From the NCBI GenBank assembly GCA_964633145.1, contig CAZWFE010000007.1, positions 1 through 64,000 of the forward strand: a stretch of DNA of 64,000 bases, written 5' to 3'. This document shows, in pieces, positions 34,437 to 44,157 of this stretch. The position numbers were made by a program, and so were the translations under genes. The notes under the pieces were generated by a model. It was not told the DNA's origin, did no database searches, and worked only from the letters and a program-made list of their open reading frames with translations. The stretch is from CAJXSD01 sp964633145. Its GTDB lineage: Bacteria > Pseudomonadota > Alphaproteobacteria > Rhodobacterales > Rhodobacteraceae. The first letter of the stretch is position 1; every line of letters starts with the position of its first letter.

Positions 34437-36041
34437 TTATTCAGCGGGTTGTGCAACGACTGCGGATTGGGTTGCGGGTGACCGTTTGACGGTCATCCAC
34501 AGGTTCCAACACATGATCAGCGCACCGGTCAGATACATCACGCCACCCATGCCACGCACAACGTACATCGGGAATTTCGCGGCGACCGTATCGGCAAAGG
34601 AATTCACCAAGAACCCGTTTGCATCGACTTCGCGCCACATCAGGCCCTCCATGATGCCAGTGACCCACATTGATGCGGCGTATAGAACGATACCAATTGT
34701 GGCCAACCAGAAATGCCAGCTGACTGCGCTCATGCTGTACAGGCGTTCACGGTTCCACAAACGTGGGACCAAGAAATATAGCGAACCAAAGGTGATCATA
34801 CCGTTCCAGCCCAGCGCACCGGAATGCACGTGACCGATGGTCCAGTCTGTGTAATGCGACAGGGAATTGACCGCGCGGATCGACATCATCGGGCCTTCGA
34901 ATGTGGACATACCGTAGAAGCCCACAGAAATAACCAGCATCCGCAAAATCGGGTCAGTGCGCAGTTTATCCCAAGCACCAGACAGCGTCATCAGACCGTT
35001 GATCATACCACCCCATGATGGCATCCACAGCACGATGGAAAACACCATACCCAAGGTCGCCGCCCAATCCGGCAGTGCGGTGTAATGCAAATGGTGTGGG
35101 CCTGCCCAGATATAGATGAAAATCAATGCCCAAAAGTGGATTATTGACAATTTATAGGAATAAACAGGGCGCTCAGCCTGTTTGGGAATGAAATAGTACA
35201 TCATCCCCAAGAAACCGGCGGTCAGGAAAAATCCAACCGCGTTGTGGCCATACCACCACTGCGTCATCGCATCTTGGACACCTGCAAACACCTGCACCGA
35301 TTTGGACCCAAACAGGGACACAGGGATCGACAGGTTATTAAACACATGCAACATGGCCACTGTGACGATGAACGACAGATAGAACCAGTTTGCCACATAG
35401 ATATGTTTTTCCTTGCGGCGCATGATCGTGCCTAGGAAAATGGCCAGATATAGCAACCAAACAACGGTCAACAGCCAATCGGCAACCCATTCTGGTTCGG
35501 CGTATTCTTTCGACTGGGTGGCGCCCAGCAGGTATCCAACGGCCGTCATTACAATGAACAACTGATACCCCCAGAACACCCACCATGCAGCGTTACCACC
35601 CCAAAGGCGTGCAGCTGATGTCCGCTGAACCACATAGAATGATGTTGCCATCAGGGCATTACCCCCAAACGCAAAAATCACCGCCGAGGTGTGCAAAGGA
35701 CGCAAACGACCAAAATTGGCCATGCCTTGGGCCCATTCGAAATTCAACGCCGGGAAAGCCAGCTGGAATGCGATAAATGTCCCAGCTAGAAATCCAACCA
35801 CACCCCAAAAGGCAGTAGCCACGACACCGTATCGCACGACGCCATCAAAATAGGATTGTTCACGAACCACGACTGGAACAGGTTCATCGGTATTGCGTAA
35901 CGTCACCAAGAATGCGACGACAGCAGCCACCATAACGATCAAAGCTTGGCCCTGATATGCTATGTCACGCGCGTAATTGGTGGCGATCAACGCCAAAAGC
36001 GCGATCATACCAAATGCGATCAGCTTAAAGTAATTTGCCAT
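34437..36041 (-). CDS. ccoN: cbb3 cytochrome c oxidase subunit I
   Basis: CcoN is the catalytic heme-copper subunit that reduces O2 with high affinity and pumps protons. The 534-residue protein has about 12-14 membrane helices. Conserved histidines for heme b, heme b3 and CuB lie in RPLHTSAVIFAFGGN, WWYGHNAV, GPHHLHYTALPDW and HYTDWTIGHVHSGALGWNG. The gene order N-O-Q-P and tight spacing are standard. An FNR box lies 87 bases upstream, so expression should rise when oxygen is low. Confidence 0.98.
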   Translation of the reverse strand: MANYFKLIAFGMIALLALIATNYARDIAYQGQALIVMVAAVVAFLVTLRNTDEPVPVVVREQSYFDGVVRYGVVATAFWGVVGFLAGTFIAFQLAFPALNFEWAQGMANFGRLRPLHTSAVIFAFGGNALMATSFYVVQRTSAARLWGGNAAWWVFWGYQLFIVMTAVGYLLGATQSKEYAEPEWVADWLLTVVWLLYLAIFLGTIMRRKEKHIYVANWFYLSFIVTVAMLHVFNNLSIPVSLFGSKSVQVFAGVQDAMTQWWYGHNAVGFFLTAGFLGMMYYFIPKQAERPVYSYKLSIIHFWALIFIYIWAGPHHLHYTALPDWAATLGMVFSIVLWMPSWGGMINGLMTLSGAWDKLRTDPILRMLVISVGFYGMSTFEGPMMSIRAVNSLSHYTDWTIGHVHSGALGWNGMITFGSLYFLVPRLWNRERLYSMSAVSWHFWLATIGIVLYAASMWVTGIMEGLMWREVDANGFLVNSFADTVAAKFPMYVVRGMGGVMYLTGALIMCWNLWMTVKRSPATQSAVVAQPAE

Positions 36042-36127
36042 TTTATTTCCCTTTGTTTCCCCGCAGAATCACCTACGGAGGCTTGCGCCTTGGAAAAAGG
36101 AAATGCGTGTTTTCGTGATTTCGTTCT

Positions 36128-36141
36128 TTGATCTATGTCAA
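36128..36141 (-). promoter_or_regulatory. FNR box upstream of ccoNOQP
   Basis: On the plus strand the site reads TTGATCTATGTCAA, one base away from TTGAT-N4-ATCAA. Spacing of about 42 bases from its centre predicts transcription start near 36093, giving a leader of about 50 bases to ccoN. Confidence 0.78.
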
Positions 36142-36185
36142 GAAACAGGATTGTTCTTTAGAAATTTCGGACAGGCATCCGCAAA

Positions 36186-36926
36186 TTATGATAAAAATCC
36201 GCCATCTGCGTCATCACCCGCTTCGGCAATCAATCGTTCCATATCTGGAACCACGATATGGCGCTTGCCCTCTAGTTTAATGATACCGTCTTTTTTCAGC
36301 GCCGAAATCTGGCGGGAAACGGTTTCCAATGTCAGCCCTAGATAGTCAGACATTGCATCGCGGGTCAGCGGCAATTCAAAATCGATTTCTTTGTTTGGTG
36401 GTGTTTTGTGCAATTTCGCATAACGACGTGCCACGATTGCGAATAGGGATGCAATTTTCTCGCGTGCTGTTTTGCGTCCTAATACCAACATCCATTCACG
36501 TGCCGCATCCAATTCATCAAGCGTGATTTCCAGCAAACGCTGGGTCAGATGTGGCGTCATGACCATCAATTCTTCGAAAGGCTTACGACGAAAACAGCAC
36601 AGTGTGACATCCGTTGTGGCCACAACATCATACATCACACCTTCGCGTCCGGGACGGCCCAAAAAATCTGATGGCAACATAAGCCCAACCATCTGTGTTC
36701 GCCCGTCCTCCATCGTTTGGGACAGGGACGCAACACCCGTCACAACCGAGGCCACAAAATCCATTTCACTGCCGGTCAACGCAATTGTTTGCCCCGCGGA
36801 ATAGGTGCGATAAAACTTAATTTTTTCTAAATTTGATAATTCATTGTCATTGCACTGCGAACACACGGCACGATTGCGAATCTGACATTCACTGCATGAA
36901 ACCAAAGTTTTTTTGTAAGCGACCAT
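36186..36926 (-). CDS. fnrL: FNR-type oxygen-sensing regulator FnrL
   Basis: FnrL binds a 4Fe-4S cluster without oxygen, then dimerises and activates genes such as cbb3 oxidase and hemN. From the ATG at 36926 the product is 246 residues. Four N-terminal cysteines (11, 14, 22, 25) and a pair near 110 (TLCCFRRK) can supply cluster ligands. A cNMP-like domain follows. The helix-turn-helix has the FNR recognition pattern E-T-V-S-R (LTLETVSRQISALKK). A further ATG lies five codons upstream (36941). An FNR box starts 18 bases before the chosen start, too close for activation, so self-repression is likely. Confidence 0.94.
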   Translation of the reverse strand: MVAYKKTLVSCSECQIRNRAVCSQCNDNELSNLEKIKFYRTYSAGQTIALTGSEMDFVASVVTGVASLSQTMEDGRTQMVGLMLPSDFLGRPGREGVMYDVVATTDVTLCCFRRKPFEELMVMTPHLTQRLLEITLDELDAAREWMLVLGRKTAREKIASLFAIVARRYAKLHKTPPNKEIDFELPLTRDAMSDYLGLTLETVSRQISALKKDGIIKLEGKRHIVVPDMERLIAEAGDDADGGFLS

Positions 36927-36943
36927 AAAATACTCAATCATGT

Positions 36944-36957
36944 TTGATCTGAATCAA
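36944..36957. promoter_or_regulatory. FNR box between fnrL and hemN
   Basis: TTGATCTGAATCAA is a perfect TTGAT-N4-ATCAA site between divergent fnrL and hemN. Its centre is 41.5-42.5 bases from the hemN ATG and lies close to the fnrL start. It could activate hemN and repress fnrL. Confidence 0.87.
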
Positions 36958-36992
36958 AGAACAGATCTATCGGACTGAATTACCATAACTTT

Positions 36993-38348
36993 ATGACACA
37001 GATAAAACAACTCAATCGCTTGGGTCTATTTGACGCAAAGGCGCCACGCTATACCAGTTATCCCACCGCGCCCCATTTCAATACGGGCGTAGGGCCAGAT
37101 GACTTTGCCAACTGGATCCAAGCAATCCCACAAGGTGACCGCATATCCCTGTATGTGCATATCCCTTTTTGTCGGCGGTTGTGTTGGTTTTGTGCCTGCC
37201 GCACGCAGGGCGTCCAAACGGACGATCCTATTCTGAATTACATCGAACGGCTGGAAAAGGAATTGCAGCTGTTGGCCCAGCACCTGCCACAGGGCGTTAC
37301 ATTGTCCCAGCTGCACTGGGGCGGCGGAACACCAACGATTTTGTCCCCCAATGCCATCACACGTCTGGCCCAAACGATTGCCCAAGTGGCGCCATTTTCC
37401 CCCGACTACAGTTTTTCGGTTGAAATTGATCCAAACGAAATCGACGCAGCCCGTGTCAGCGCATTGGTTGCAGCAGGCATGAATCGTGCGTCCCTTGGAA
37501 TCCAGGATTTCGATCCAGAAATCCAACAGGCCATCGGCCGCCCCCAAGGGTTCGAGGACACAAAACGGGCCTTTGACATGTTGCGCGACCATGGAATTAC
37601 ATCCATCAATGCCGATTTGGTCTATGGCCTGCCCCACCAAACGCCTCAGAAATTGACCAATACGGTGCAAAAATTGATGGCCATGTTGCCTGATCGCATC
37701 GCGCTGTATGGTTATGCGCATGTGCCGTGGATGGCACGGCGCCAAAACCTGATCGACAGCGACAGCCTGCCCAGCGCGCAGCAACGTTTGAAATTGTTTG
37801 AAACCGCACGGGATTTGTTGAAATGGGACAATTACCAGGACATCGGCATTGACCATTTCGCCCTGCCCCACGACAGCATGAGCACCGCCGCAAACAACCG
37901 CACGTTAAAGCGCAATTTTCAGGGCTATACCGTTGATCCTGCCGATGTGCTGATTGGATTAGGCGCGTCCAGTATTTCGAAATTTCCACAAGGATTTGCA
38001 CAAAATGCGGGGGCGACATCGCACTATGCCCAAGCGATCGAGGCCGGCCAATTTGCAACATCGCGGGGACATGCAATGACCAGCGACGACAAAATGCGCG
38101 CCAAGATCATAGAATCGATCATGTGTCATTTTAATGTTCAAACAGCCGAAATTCTGGACAATTTCGACATTAGCCGTGCGCAAATTTATGCGTTGTTCGG
38201 TCAGATCAACCAGCAGTTCGAATTCATGCTGGATGTAACCGACCAAGGACTGTTTATCCCAGAACGGGCGCGGCCACTGACGCGTATGATTGCCCAAAAA
38301 TTCGACGCCTATGACCCGAATGCGGCAAAACATTCATCCGCAATCTAG
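36993..38348 (+). CDS. hemN: Oxygen-independent coproporphyrinogen III dehydrogenase
   Basis: HemN is a radical-SAM enzyme that makes protoporphyrinogen IX without oxygen. The 451-residue product has the cluster motif CRRLCWFC with Cys60, Cys64 and Cys67, followed by CRTQ. The HWGGGTPT motif near residue 110 binds AdoMet, and DLVYGLPHQT is near 210. It is full length, unlike shorter HemW-type relatives. No Shine-Dalgarno sequence precedes the ATG. With the FNR box at 36944-36957 and TACCAT at 36981-36986 as -10, transcription would begin at or next to the A of ATG, so the mRNA may be leaderless. Confidence 0.96.
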   Translation: MTQIKQLNRLGLFDAKAPRYTSYPTAPHFNTGVGPDDFANWIQAIPQGDRISLYVHIPFCRRLCWFCACRTQGVQTDDPILNYIERLEKELQLLAQHLPQGVTLSQLHWGGGTPTILSPNAITRLAQTIAQVAPFSPDYSFSVEIDPNEIDAARVSALVAAGMNRASLGIQDFDPEIQQAIGRPQGFEDTKRAFDMLRDHGITSINADLVYGLPHQTPQKLTNTVQKLMAMLPDRIALYGYAHVPWMARRQNLIDSDSLPSAQQRLKLFETARDLLKWDNYQDIGIDHFALPHDSMSTAANNRTLKRNFQGYTVDPADVLIGLGASSISKFPQGFAQNAGATSHYAQAIEAGQFATSRGHAMTSDDKMRAKIIESIMCHFNVQTAEILDNFDISRAQIYALFGQINQQFEFMLDVTDQGLFIPERARPLTRMIAQKFDAYDPNAAKHSSAI

Positions 38349-38352
38349 GGCC

Positions 38353-39945
38353 CTATTCTTCGCGCACTAGTGCTGCTGCTAGCAGGGTTTGGGTATATTC
38401 GTGTTGCGGGGTATCAAAAATATCGGCCGCGGTACCCGATTCCACGATATCGCCCTGTTTCATTACCAAAACCCGATGCGACATGGCACGCACCACGTTC
38501 AAATCGTGACTGATAAAGATATAGGCCAGACCATATTTTTTCTGCAGATCCCGCAGCAGATCGACAATCTGAACCTGCACCGTCATGTCCAGCGCGGATG
38601 TAGGTTCGTCTAAAACGATCAATTTTGGGCGCAAAATCATGGCACGGGCAATGGCAATCCTTTGACGCTGACCACCTGAAAATTCATGCGGATAACGATC
38701 CATCATGTTCGGGTTCAGGCCCACTTCGGCCATGATTTCGGCCACTTGGGCGCGGTGCTGACTGGGCGATGCTTTGGCATGTACCTCTAGCCCTTCGGCG
38801 ATGATTTGGGCACAGGTCATACGCGGGGATAAGGATCCAAAGGGGTCTTGGAACACGATCTGCATATCAGCGCGCATGGCACGCAGGGCCTTGGTGGACA
38901 TCTTTGAAATGTCTTGCCCACAAAACACAGCATTCCCTTTATATGCGGTCAGCCGCATCATGGCCAAGGCAATGGTCGTCTTACCTGATCCACTTTCACC
39001 AACAATGCCAAGCGTTTCGCCCTGGCGCACTTGAAAATCAGCGCTGTTTACGGCCTTAACATGGCCCACAGTGCGTTTCAGAAACCCACGTTGGATCGGG
39101 AACCATACACGCACGTCCTGTGCCGCAAGCACCGTGGGGGCATCGTCAGAAATTGGTTCAGGTGTCCCAATCGCATGTGTCGACAACAGCTGGCGCGTAT
39201 AATCATGCTGCGGGGCATCAAAAACGTCGGCAGTATTGCCTGTTTCAACGATGTGACCATCCTTCATCACATAAACACGATCAGCAATACGCCGCACAAT
39301 GCCCAAATCGTGGGTGATAAACAGCATCGACATGCCGATGGATTTTTTCAAATCAACCAGCAAATCCAATATTTGCGCCTGGATTGTCACATCAAGCGCG
39401 GTTGTCGGTTCATCAGCAATCAATAAATTGGGATTATTCGCTAGCGCCATCGCAATCATAACACGTTGACGTTGCCCCCCTGACAGCTGATGTGGATAGG
39501 CAGATAGACGGGTTTCTGGATCGCGAATACCAACCATAGTCAGCAATTCAATCACCCGATCACGTGCTTGGTCCCCCGCAAGGGATTGGTGCAACCGTAA
39601 ACTTTCACGCAGTTGTTTTTCGATCGTATGCAGCGGGTTTAGTGATGTCATCGGTTCTTGGAAAATGAAACTGATGTCATTGCCGCGGGTGCGATGCAGT
39701 TCTTGGGCCGTGGCGCCCACCATTTCGCGGCCCTGATATTTAATTGATCCGGTCACATGCGCATTTTGCCCCAGCAGTGACACAGTGCTAAGCGCTGTCA
39801 CCGATTTGCCCGATCCGCTTTCGCCGACAATGGCCACGACCTCGCCCGGATTGATGTGATAGGACACGCCATGAACCACTTGGGTTTGCTGGCCAGATTG
39901 CTGGAACGCAATACAAACGTCTTGTGCCTGTAACACCGGTGTCAT
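38353..39945 (-). CDS. yejF: Peptide ABC transporter ATP-binding protein YejF
   Basis: This 530-residue protein contains both nucleotide-binding domains of an oligopeptide importer. The first half has Walker A GESGSGKSVTAL and signature LSGGQRQRVMIAMAL. The second has GESGSGKTTIALAM and FSGGQRQRIAIARAM. Both Walker B motifs (LLIADEPTTALD and LIVLDEPTSALD) are intact. It overlaps yejE by four bases (ATGA) and ends an ABEF operon. Substrates are likely peptides, such as microcin-C-like compounds or cell-wall peptides, by family analogy. It converges with hemN, four bases apart. Confidence 0.93.
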   Translation of the reverse strand: MTPVLQAQDVCIAFQQSGQQTQVVHGVSYHINPGEVVAIVGESGSGKSVTALSTVSLLGQNAHVTGSIKYQGREMVGATAQELHRTRGNDISFIFQEPMTSLNPLHTIEKQLRESLRLHQSLAGDQARDRVIELLTMVGIRDPETRLSAYPHQLSGGQRQRVMIAMALANNPNLLIADEPTTALDVTIQAQILDLLVDLKKSIGMSMLFITHDLGIVRRIADRVYVMKDGHIVETGNTADVFDAPQHDYTRQLLSTHAIGTPEPISDDAPTVLAAQDVRVWFPIQRGFLKRTVGHVKAVNSADFQVRQGETLGIVGESGSGKTTIALAMMRLTAYKGNAVFCGQDISKMSTKALRAMRADMQIVFQDPFGSLSPRMTCAQIIAEGLEVHAKASPSQHRAQVAEIMAEVGLNPNMMDRYPHEFSGGQRQRIAIARAMILRPKLIVLDEPTSALDMTVQVQIVDLLRDLQKKYGLAYIFISHDLNVVRAMSHRVLVMKQGDIVESGTAADIFDTPQHEYTQTLLAAALVREE

Positions 39946-41048
39946 TGGAATGTCTTTCTTGGATCAAAGGCGTCGCGCAACCCTTCGAAGATAAAAACCA
40001 ACAGCGCAAGCATAAAGGCAAAGGTAAAAAAGGCAGTAAAGCCCAGCCAAGGCGCCTGAAGGTTCTGTTTCGCCTGTAATGTCAGTTCGCCCAAGGATGG
40101 CGCCGATGACGGCAGGCCAAAACCCAGAAAATCAAGACTGGCCAAACCCGCAATCGTGCCTGTCACGATAAAGGGCAGCATTGTCAGTGTGGCAACCATG
40201 GCATTGGGCAGCATATGGCGGAACATGATTTTCCAATTGCTCACCCCCAGCGCACGCGCCGCACGCACATATTCTAAATTCCGCGCCCGCAAAAATTCGG
40301 CGCGCACAATGCCGACCAGACCGACCCAGCCAAACAGCACCATCAAAAACACCAGCAACCAAAAACTGCGCCCCAAAATGGCGAACATGATGATAATCAC
40401 ATACAGCGACGGCACGGCCGACCAAATCTCAATCAATCGCTGCACAATCAAATCGGTCAGGCCACCAAAAAACCCCTGCACCGCGCCCGCGATAATGCCG
40501 ATGATGCTGGACAGTCCCGTCACAATGATTGTGAACAAGATCGACAACCGGAACCCATAAATAATGCGTGCCATCACATCGCGTTTCGTGTCATCCGTCC
40601 CCAACCAGTTTTGCGCATTGGGGGCCAATGGCGCCGCACCGGGCCGATCCACCGGCGTGTCATAGGAATAGGGGATAATCGGCCAGATCAGCCAGCCCTG
40701 AACAAAGTCGGCATGCTGAAATTCGCCCGTTTCAATTTGCGCCAAAATACCGTCGGGATCATCAAAACAATCCAAAACGCCGCCGGATTGAATCAGGCAT
40801 TTCACCTCGGGGTCGCGATAGACGGCTTCGGTTTTGAAATCGCCACCGAATTGGGTTTCGGGATAGAAATTGAAAATCGGCGTGTAAAATTCACCGCGAT
40901 ATTTGACCAAAATCGGTTTGTCGTTTGCAATGAATTCAGCAAACAGGGACAGACCAAAGATCACAGAAAAAATGATCAACGACCAATAGGCACGGCGGTT
41001 GGCTTTGAAATTCGCCCAGCGGCGTTGATTAAGTGCGGACAATGCCAT
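39942..41048 (-). CDS. yejE: Peptide ABC transporter permease YejE
   Basis: This 368-residue inner-membrane permease belongs to the DppC/OppC type. It has an N-terminal helix (about 19-38). A large periplasmic insert (about 45-135) typical of YejE follows, with a PVDRPGAAPLAPNAQNWLGT segment. The binding-protein-dependent permease core has five further helices and the EAA-like loop (RAARALGVSNWKIMFRHMLPN). It lies two bases after yejB and overlaps yejF. Function follows from the operon. Confidence 0.93.
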   Translation of the reverse strand: MALSALNQRRWANFKANRRAYWSLIIFSVIFGLSLFAEFIANDKPILVKYRGEFYTPIFNFYPETQFGGDFKTEAVYRDPEVKCLIQSGGVLDCFDDPDGILAQIETGEFQHADFVQGWLIWPIIPYSYDTPVDRPGAAPLAPNAQNWLGTDDTKRDVMARIIYGFRLSILFTIIVTGLSSIIGIIAGAVQGFFGGLTDLIVQRLIEIWSAVPSLYVIIIMFAILGRSFWLLVFLMVLFGWVGLVGIVRAEFLRARNLEYVRAARALGVSNWKIMFRHMLPNAMVATLTMLPFIVTGTIAGLASLDFLGFGLPSSAPSLGELTLQAKQNLQAPWLGFTAFFTFAFMLALLVFIFEGLRDAFDPRKTFQ

Positions 41049-41050
41049 GC

Positions 41051-42130
41051 CTAACCCTCACGCTTTTCGAAATCGATGCGGGGATCGACCAAGACATACA
41101 TCAGATCTGAAAAAATCCCCACGACCAAACCCATCAGGCCAAAGATAAACAGTGTGCCAAAGATCACGGGATAATCGCGCGCAACCGCGGCCTCAAACCC
41201 CAGTCGGCCCAAACCATCCAATGAAAAAATGGTTTCAATGATCAGGCTGGATCCGAAAAACACACCGATAAACACCGATGGGAACCCCGCAATTACAATC
41301 AGCATCGCATTGCGAAACACATGCCCATACAACACCTGCCGATCCGCCAATCCCTTGGCGCGGGCAGTGATCACATATTGTTTTTGTATTTCATCCATAA
41401 AGCTGTTTTTGGTCAGCAACGTCAGCGTGGCAAATCCCGAAATCGTTGATGCAATGATCGGCAAAGCGATATGCCAGAAATAATCCAGCACCTTGCCCAG
41501 CAGGGACAGATCGTCAAAGTTATCCGATGTCAGCCCCCGCAGCGGGAAAATCTGAAAATAGGATCCGCCCGCAAACAAAACCAGCAAAATGATAGCAAAC
41601 AAAAACCCAGGGATCGCATAGGCCAAAATAATGATCCCACTGGTCCATGTGTCAAAGGATGTGCCATCATGCACCGCCTTGCGGATGCCCAACGGGATCG
41701 ACACGATATAGGCAATCAGCGTTGACCACAGACCCAACGAAATGGAAACGGGCATTTTTTCCAACACCAAATCAACCACACTGATGGATCGGAAATAACT
41801 TTCGCCGAAATCAAGACGCAGGTAGTTCCAGATCATATTTAGAAACCGTTCCAACGGCGGTTTGTCAAACCCAAATTCGCGTTCCAATTCGGCGATAAAT
41901 TCGGGGGGCAGCCCCCGAGCGCCGGCGTATGCATCATTTTCACCCACGGATATGGTATCTGAACCGGTGCCTGCGATGGATTCAAATACATCGCCTTGGC
42001 CCTCAAGCTCGGCGATGATTTGTTCGATGGGACCACCGGGGACAAATTGTACAAGGGCAAAGTTGATAATCATGATCCCCAACAACGTGGGGATCACCAA
42101 CATCAGTCGCCGCGCGATATAGGCGCCCAT
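41051..42130 (-). CDS. yejB: Peptide ABC transporter permease YejB
   Basis: This 359-residue permease of the DppB/OppB type begins MGAYIARRLMLVIPTLLGIM and has six predicted helices. The EAA-like loop is ITARAKGLADRQVLYGHVFRN. The VPGGPIEQ segment after helix one is typical, and a longer periplasmic loop than in OppB marks the Yej branch. It lies four bases after yejA and two before yejE. It pairs with YejE to form the channel. Confidence 0.93.
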   Translation of the reverse strand: MGAYIARRLMLVIPTLLGIMIINFALVQFVPGGPIEQIIAELEGQGDVFESIAGTGSDTISVGENDAYAGARGLPPEFIAELEREFGFDKPPLERFLNMIWNYLRLDFGESYFRSISVVDLVLEKMPVSISLGLWSTLIAYIVSIPLGIRKAVHDGTSFDTWTSGIIILAYAIPGFLFAIILLVLFAGGSYFQIFPLRGLTSDNFDDLSLLGKVLDYFWHIALPIIASTISGFATLTLLTKNSFMDEIQKQYVITARAKGLADRQVLYGHVFRNAMLIVIAGFPSVFIGVFFGSSLIIETIFSLDGLGRLGFEAAVARDYPVIFGTLFIFGLMGLVVGIFSDLMYVLVDPRIDFEKREG

Positions 42131-42134
42131 AAAT

Positions 42135-44027
42135 TTACCTCAGAACGCCTTGGTCCGACAGGGACTGTGCTTTGTCAGCATTGAACCACCAATAATCCAG
42201 ATATCCCAGATCATAAGGGGCGATGGTTTCGGGATGTTCATACATATCCCAATAGGCGACGCGATACGTATCGTTGTACCACTGCGGGATCCAGAAATAT
42301 TCGGCCCGCAACACGCGGTCTAATGCGCGGACGGCCGTGCGCAGTTCGTCCTTGGTCTGGACCTGCAACACATTTTCGATCAGTGCATCCACCGCCTTAG
42401 ATTTCAGGCCCATCGCGTTAAACACAGATTCGTCCGCCGTTTCAGATCCGAAATACTGTTTCAGTCCTGAACTGGGTTCAAACGACATTGGGAAACTGTC
42501 GGTGACCAAATCAAAATCGAAATTGCGGGTCCGATCCGTGAATTGTGCCGAATCGATCCGGTTATAGACCGCATCAATGCCCGCAGCCTTTAGGTTATCA
42601 ACGAACGGCAGGATAATCCGGTCAAAGGTTGGGCTATCCTCGATCACTTCAATTTTCAGGGTTTCACCGGCGGCATTGCGGCGCAGACCATCGTCGCCCA
42701 CGATCCAGCCAGCGGCCTCTAGCAATTCGTTCGCCGCACGCAGGTTTTTGCGATCTGTGGGACGTGTACCCGAAACAGGTGGCATCACAGCAGGATCGGT
42801 CAAAACACCCGCGGGCAGATCCGCCGCCAATGGTTCCAACAACGCCAATTCATCCGCACTGGGCAGACCTGTGGCCGCTAGGTCCGAGTTTTCCCAAAAC
42901 GATGTAATGCGCGCATAGGCCCCATAAAACAGTGATTCATTGGACCATTCGAAATTGAACAAATGCCCCAACGCCTGACGCACCCGCACATCCGCAAATT
43001 TATCACGACGCAGGTTGATTACAAAACTTTGCCCAGTGGCCAAACTGCCGTCAGGCAATTCCGCCTTGACCACATGGCCCTGTTCCAACGCAGGGAAATC
43101 ATAGGCTGTCGCCCAATTTTTCGACGTATTTTCAATGCGGAACGTATAGGCACCGGATTTGAATGCCTCAAATGCGGCATTGCTGTCGGCGAAATATTCA
43201 ATACGGATCGTGTCGAAATTTGATCGTCCCCGATTAATCGGTAAATCCGCCCCCCAATAATCGGGGTTTCGTTTGTAAACGATTCGACTGTTGATGTCAT
43301 AGCTGTCCAACACATAGGGCCCCGATCCAATCGCAGGTTCCATGCGTGATTCGTCCAGTTTCGCGCCCGTGGTTTCAAACCATGCTTTGGATTTCACGGG
43401 CAATCCACCCACCATAGGGATGGCATCACGATTGGATGCCTCAGACGTAAATGTGTATTTAATGCGGTGTGTGTCCAATACCTCAACCGATTGGACCACT
43501 TGGGCCAAAACGGCGCGATAGCTGGCCAGACCTTCGGTCAAGAATAATTCATAGGTAAATTTTGCATCCTCAGCCGTGACAGGCGTGCCATCGGAAAACC
43601 GTGCCTCGGGGCGCATGTTGAAAATGACATAGGATTGATCCGCGGGATATTCGATGGATTCGGCCAACAACCCATAGGCCGATCCTGCTTCGTCGCTGGT
43701 TCCTGTCAGCAGACTTTCAAAGGGGGCGGACGCCAATGCGCCGGCGCGCCCTTTGCGGGAATAGGGGTTCATCGAATCAAATGTACCCGGAGCCCAGATC
43801 GAAATTTCACCACCCTTGGGGGCATTGGGGTTCACATAATCGAGATGTTCAAAATCAGCGGGATATTTCAGTTCACCAAAGAAATTAAAGCCATGCGCCT
43901 GGGTCAGGTCCTGCGCCTTGGACAAGGCGGGATAGAACATCACAACAAGCAAAACAAACATTGATAGCCACAAACGTGGTTTGGAAAAATCAACGGGAAT
44001 TGCAACGGCCTTGGATGACTTTCTCAT
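42135..44027 (-). CDS. yejA: Extracellular solute-binding protein YejA (SBP family 5)
   Basis: This 630-residue periplasmic protein captures peptides for YejBEF. An N-terminal signal sequence (about 19-39, LWLSMFVLLVVMFYPALSKA) precedes HGFNFFGELKYPADFEHLDYVNP, typical of YejA-like proteins. The SBP_bac_5 fold follows, with YVIFNMRPEARFSDGTPVTAEDAKFTYE. It is the first gene of yejABEF, and a strong AGCGGAGGTAA site lies just before its ATG. The natural ligand is unknown. Confidence 0.92.
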   Translation of the reverse strand: MRKSSKAVAIPVDFSKPRLWLSMFVLLVVMFYPALSKAQDLTQAHGFNFFGELKYPADFEHLDYVNPNAPKGGEISIWAPGTFDSMNPYSRKGRAGALASAPFESLLTGTSDEAGSAYGLLAESIEYPADQSYVIFNMRPEARFSDGTPVTAEDAKFTYELFLTEGLASYRAVLAQVVQSVEVLDTHRIKYTFTSEASNRDAIPMVGGLPVKSKAWFETTGAKLDESRMEPAIGSGPYVLDSYDINSRIVYKRNPDYWGADLPINRGRSNFDTIRIEYFADSNAAFEAFKSGAYTFRIENTSKNWATAYDFPALEQGHVVKAELPDGSLATGQSFVINLRRDKFADVRVRQALGHLFNFEWSNESLFYGAYARITSFWENSDLAATGLPSADELALLEPLAADLPAGVLTDPAVMPPVSGTRPTDRKNLRAANELLEAAGWIVGDDGLRRNAAGETLKIEVIEDSPTFDRIILPFVDNLKAAGIDAVYNRIDSAQFTDRTRNFDFDLVTDSFPMSFEPSSGLKQYFGSETADESVFNAMGLKSKAVDALIENVLQVQTKDELRTAVRALDRVLRAEYFWIPQWYNDTYRVAYWDMYEHPETIAPYDLGYLDYWWFNADKAQSLSDQGVLR

Positions 44028-44112
44028 GATTACCTCCGCTTTGTTATTTTAAGCTAGGGGTAACACTAAGCCATATTCAAGCACATTCAAGCAGATGTGA
44101 TCCCTAAAACGC

Positions 44113-44137
44113 AAAAAGCCGCGCAAAAGCGCGGCTT
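44113..44137 (-). terminator. Intrinsic terminator after the cytochrome c gene
   Basis: AAGCCGCGC and GCGCGGCTT form a nine-pair stem with a four-base loop. On the minus strand the stem runs into TTTTTGC, so it ends transcription of the cytochrome c gene, whose stop is 21 bases away. Confidence 0.88.
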
Positions 44138-44157
44138 GAATGCAAATCAACCTGCGA

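Noticed and set aside
37026..37871. Minus-strand open frame of 281 codons opposite hemN
   Set aside because: It is fully inside hemN, which has clear radical-SAM motifs. The antisense product shows no family features.
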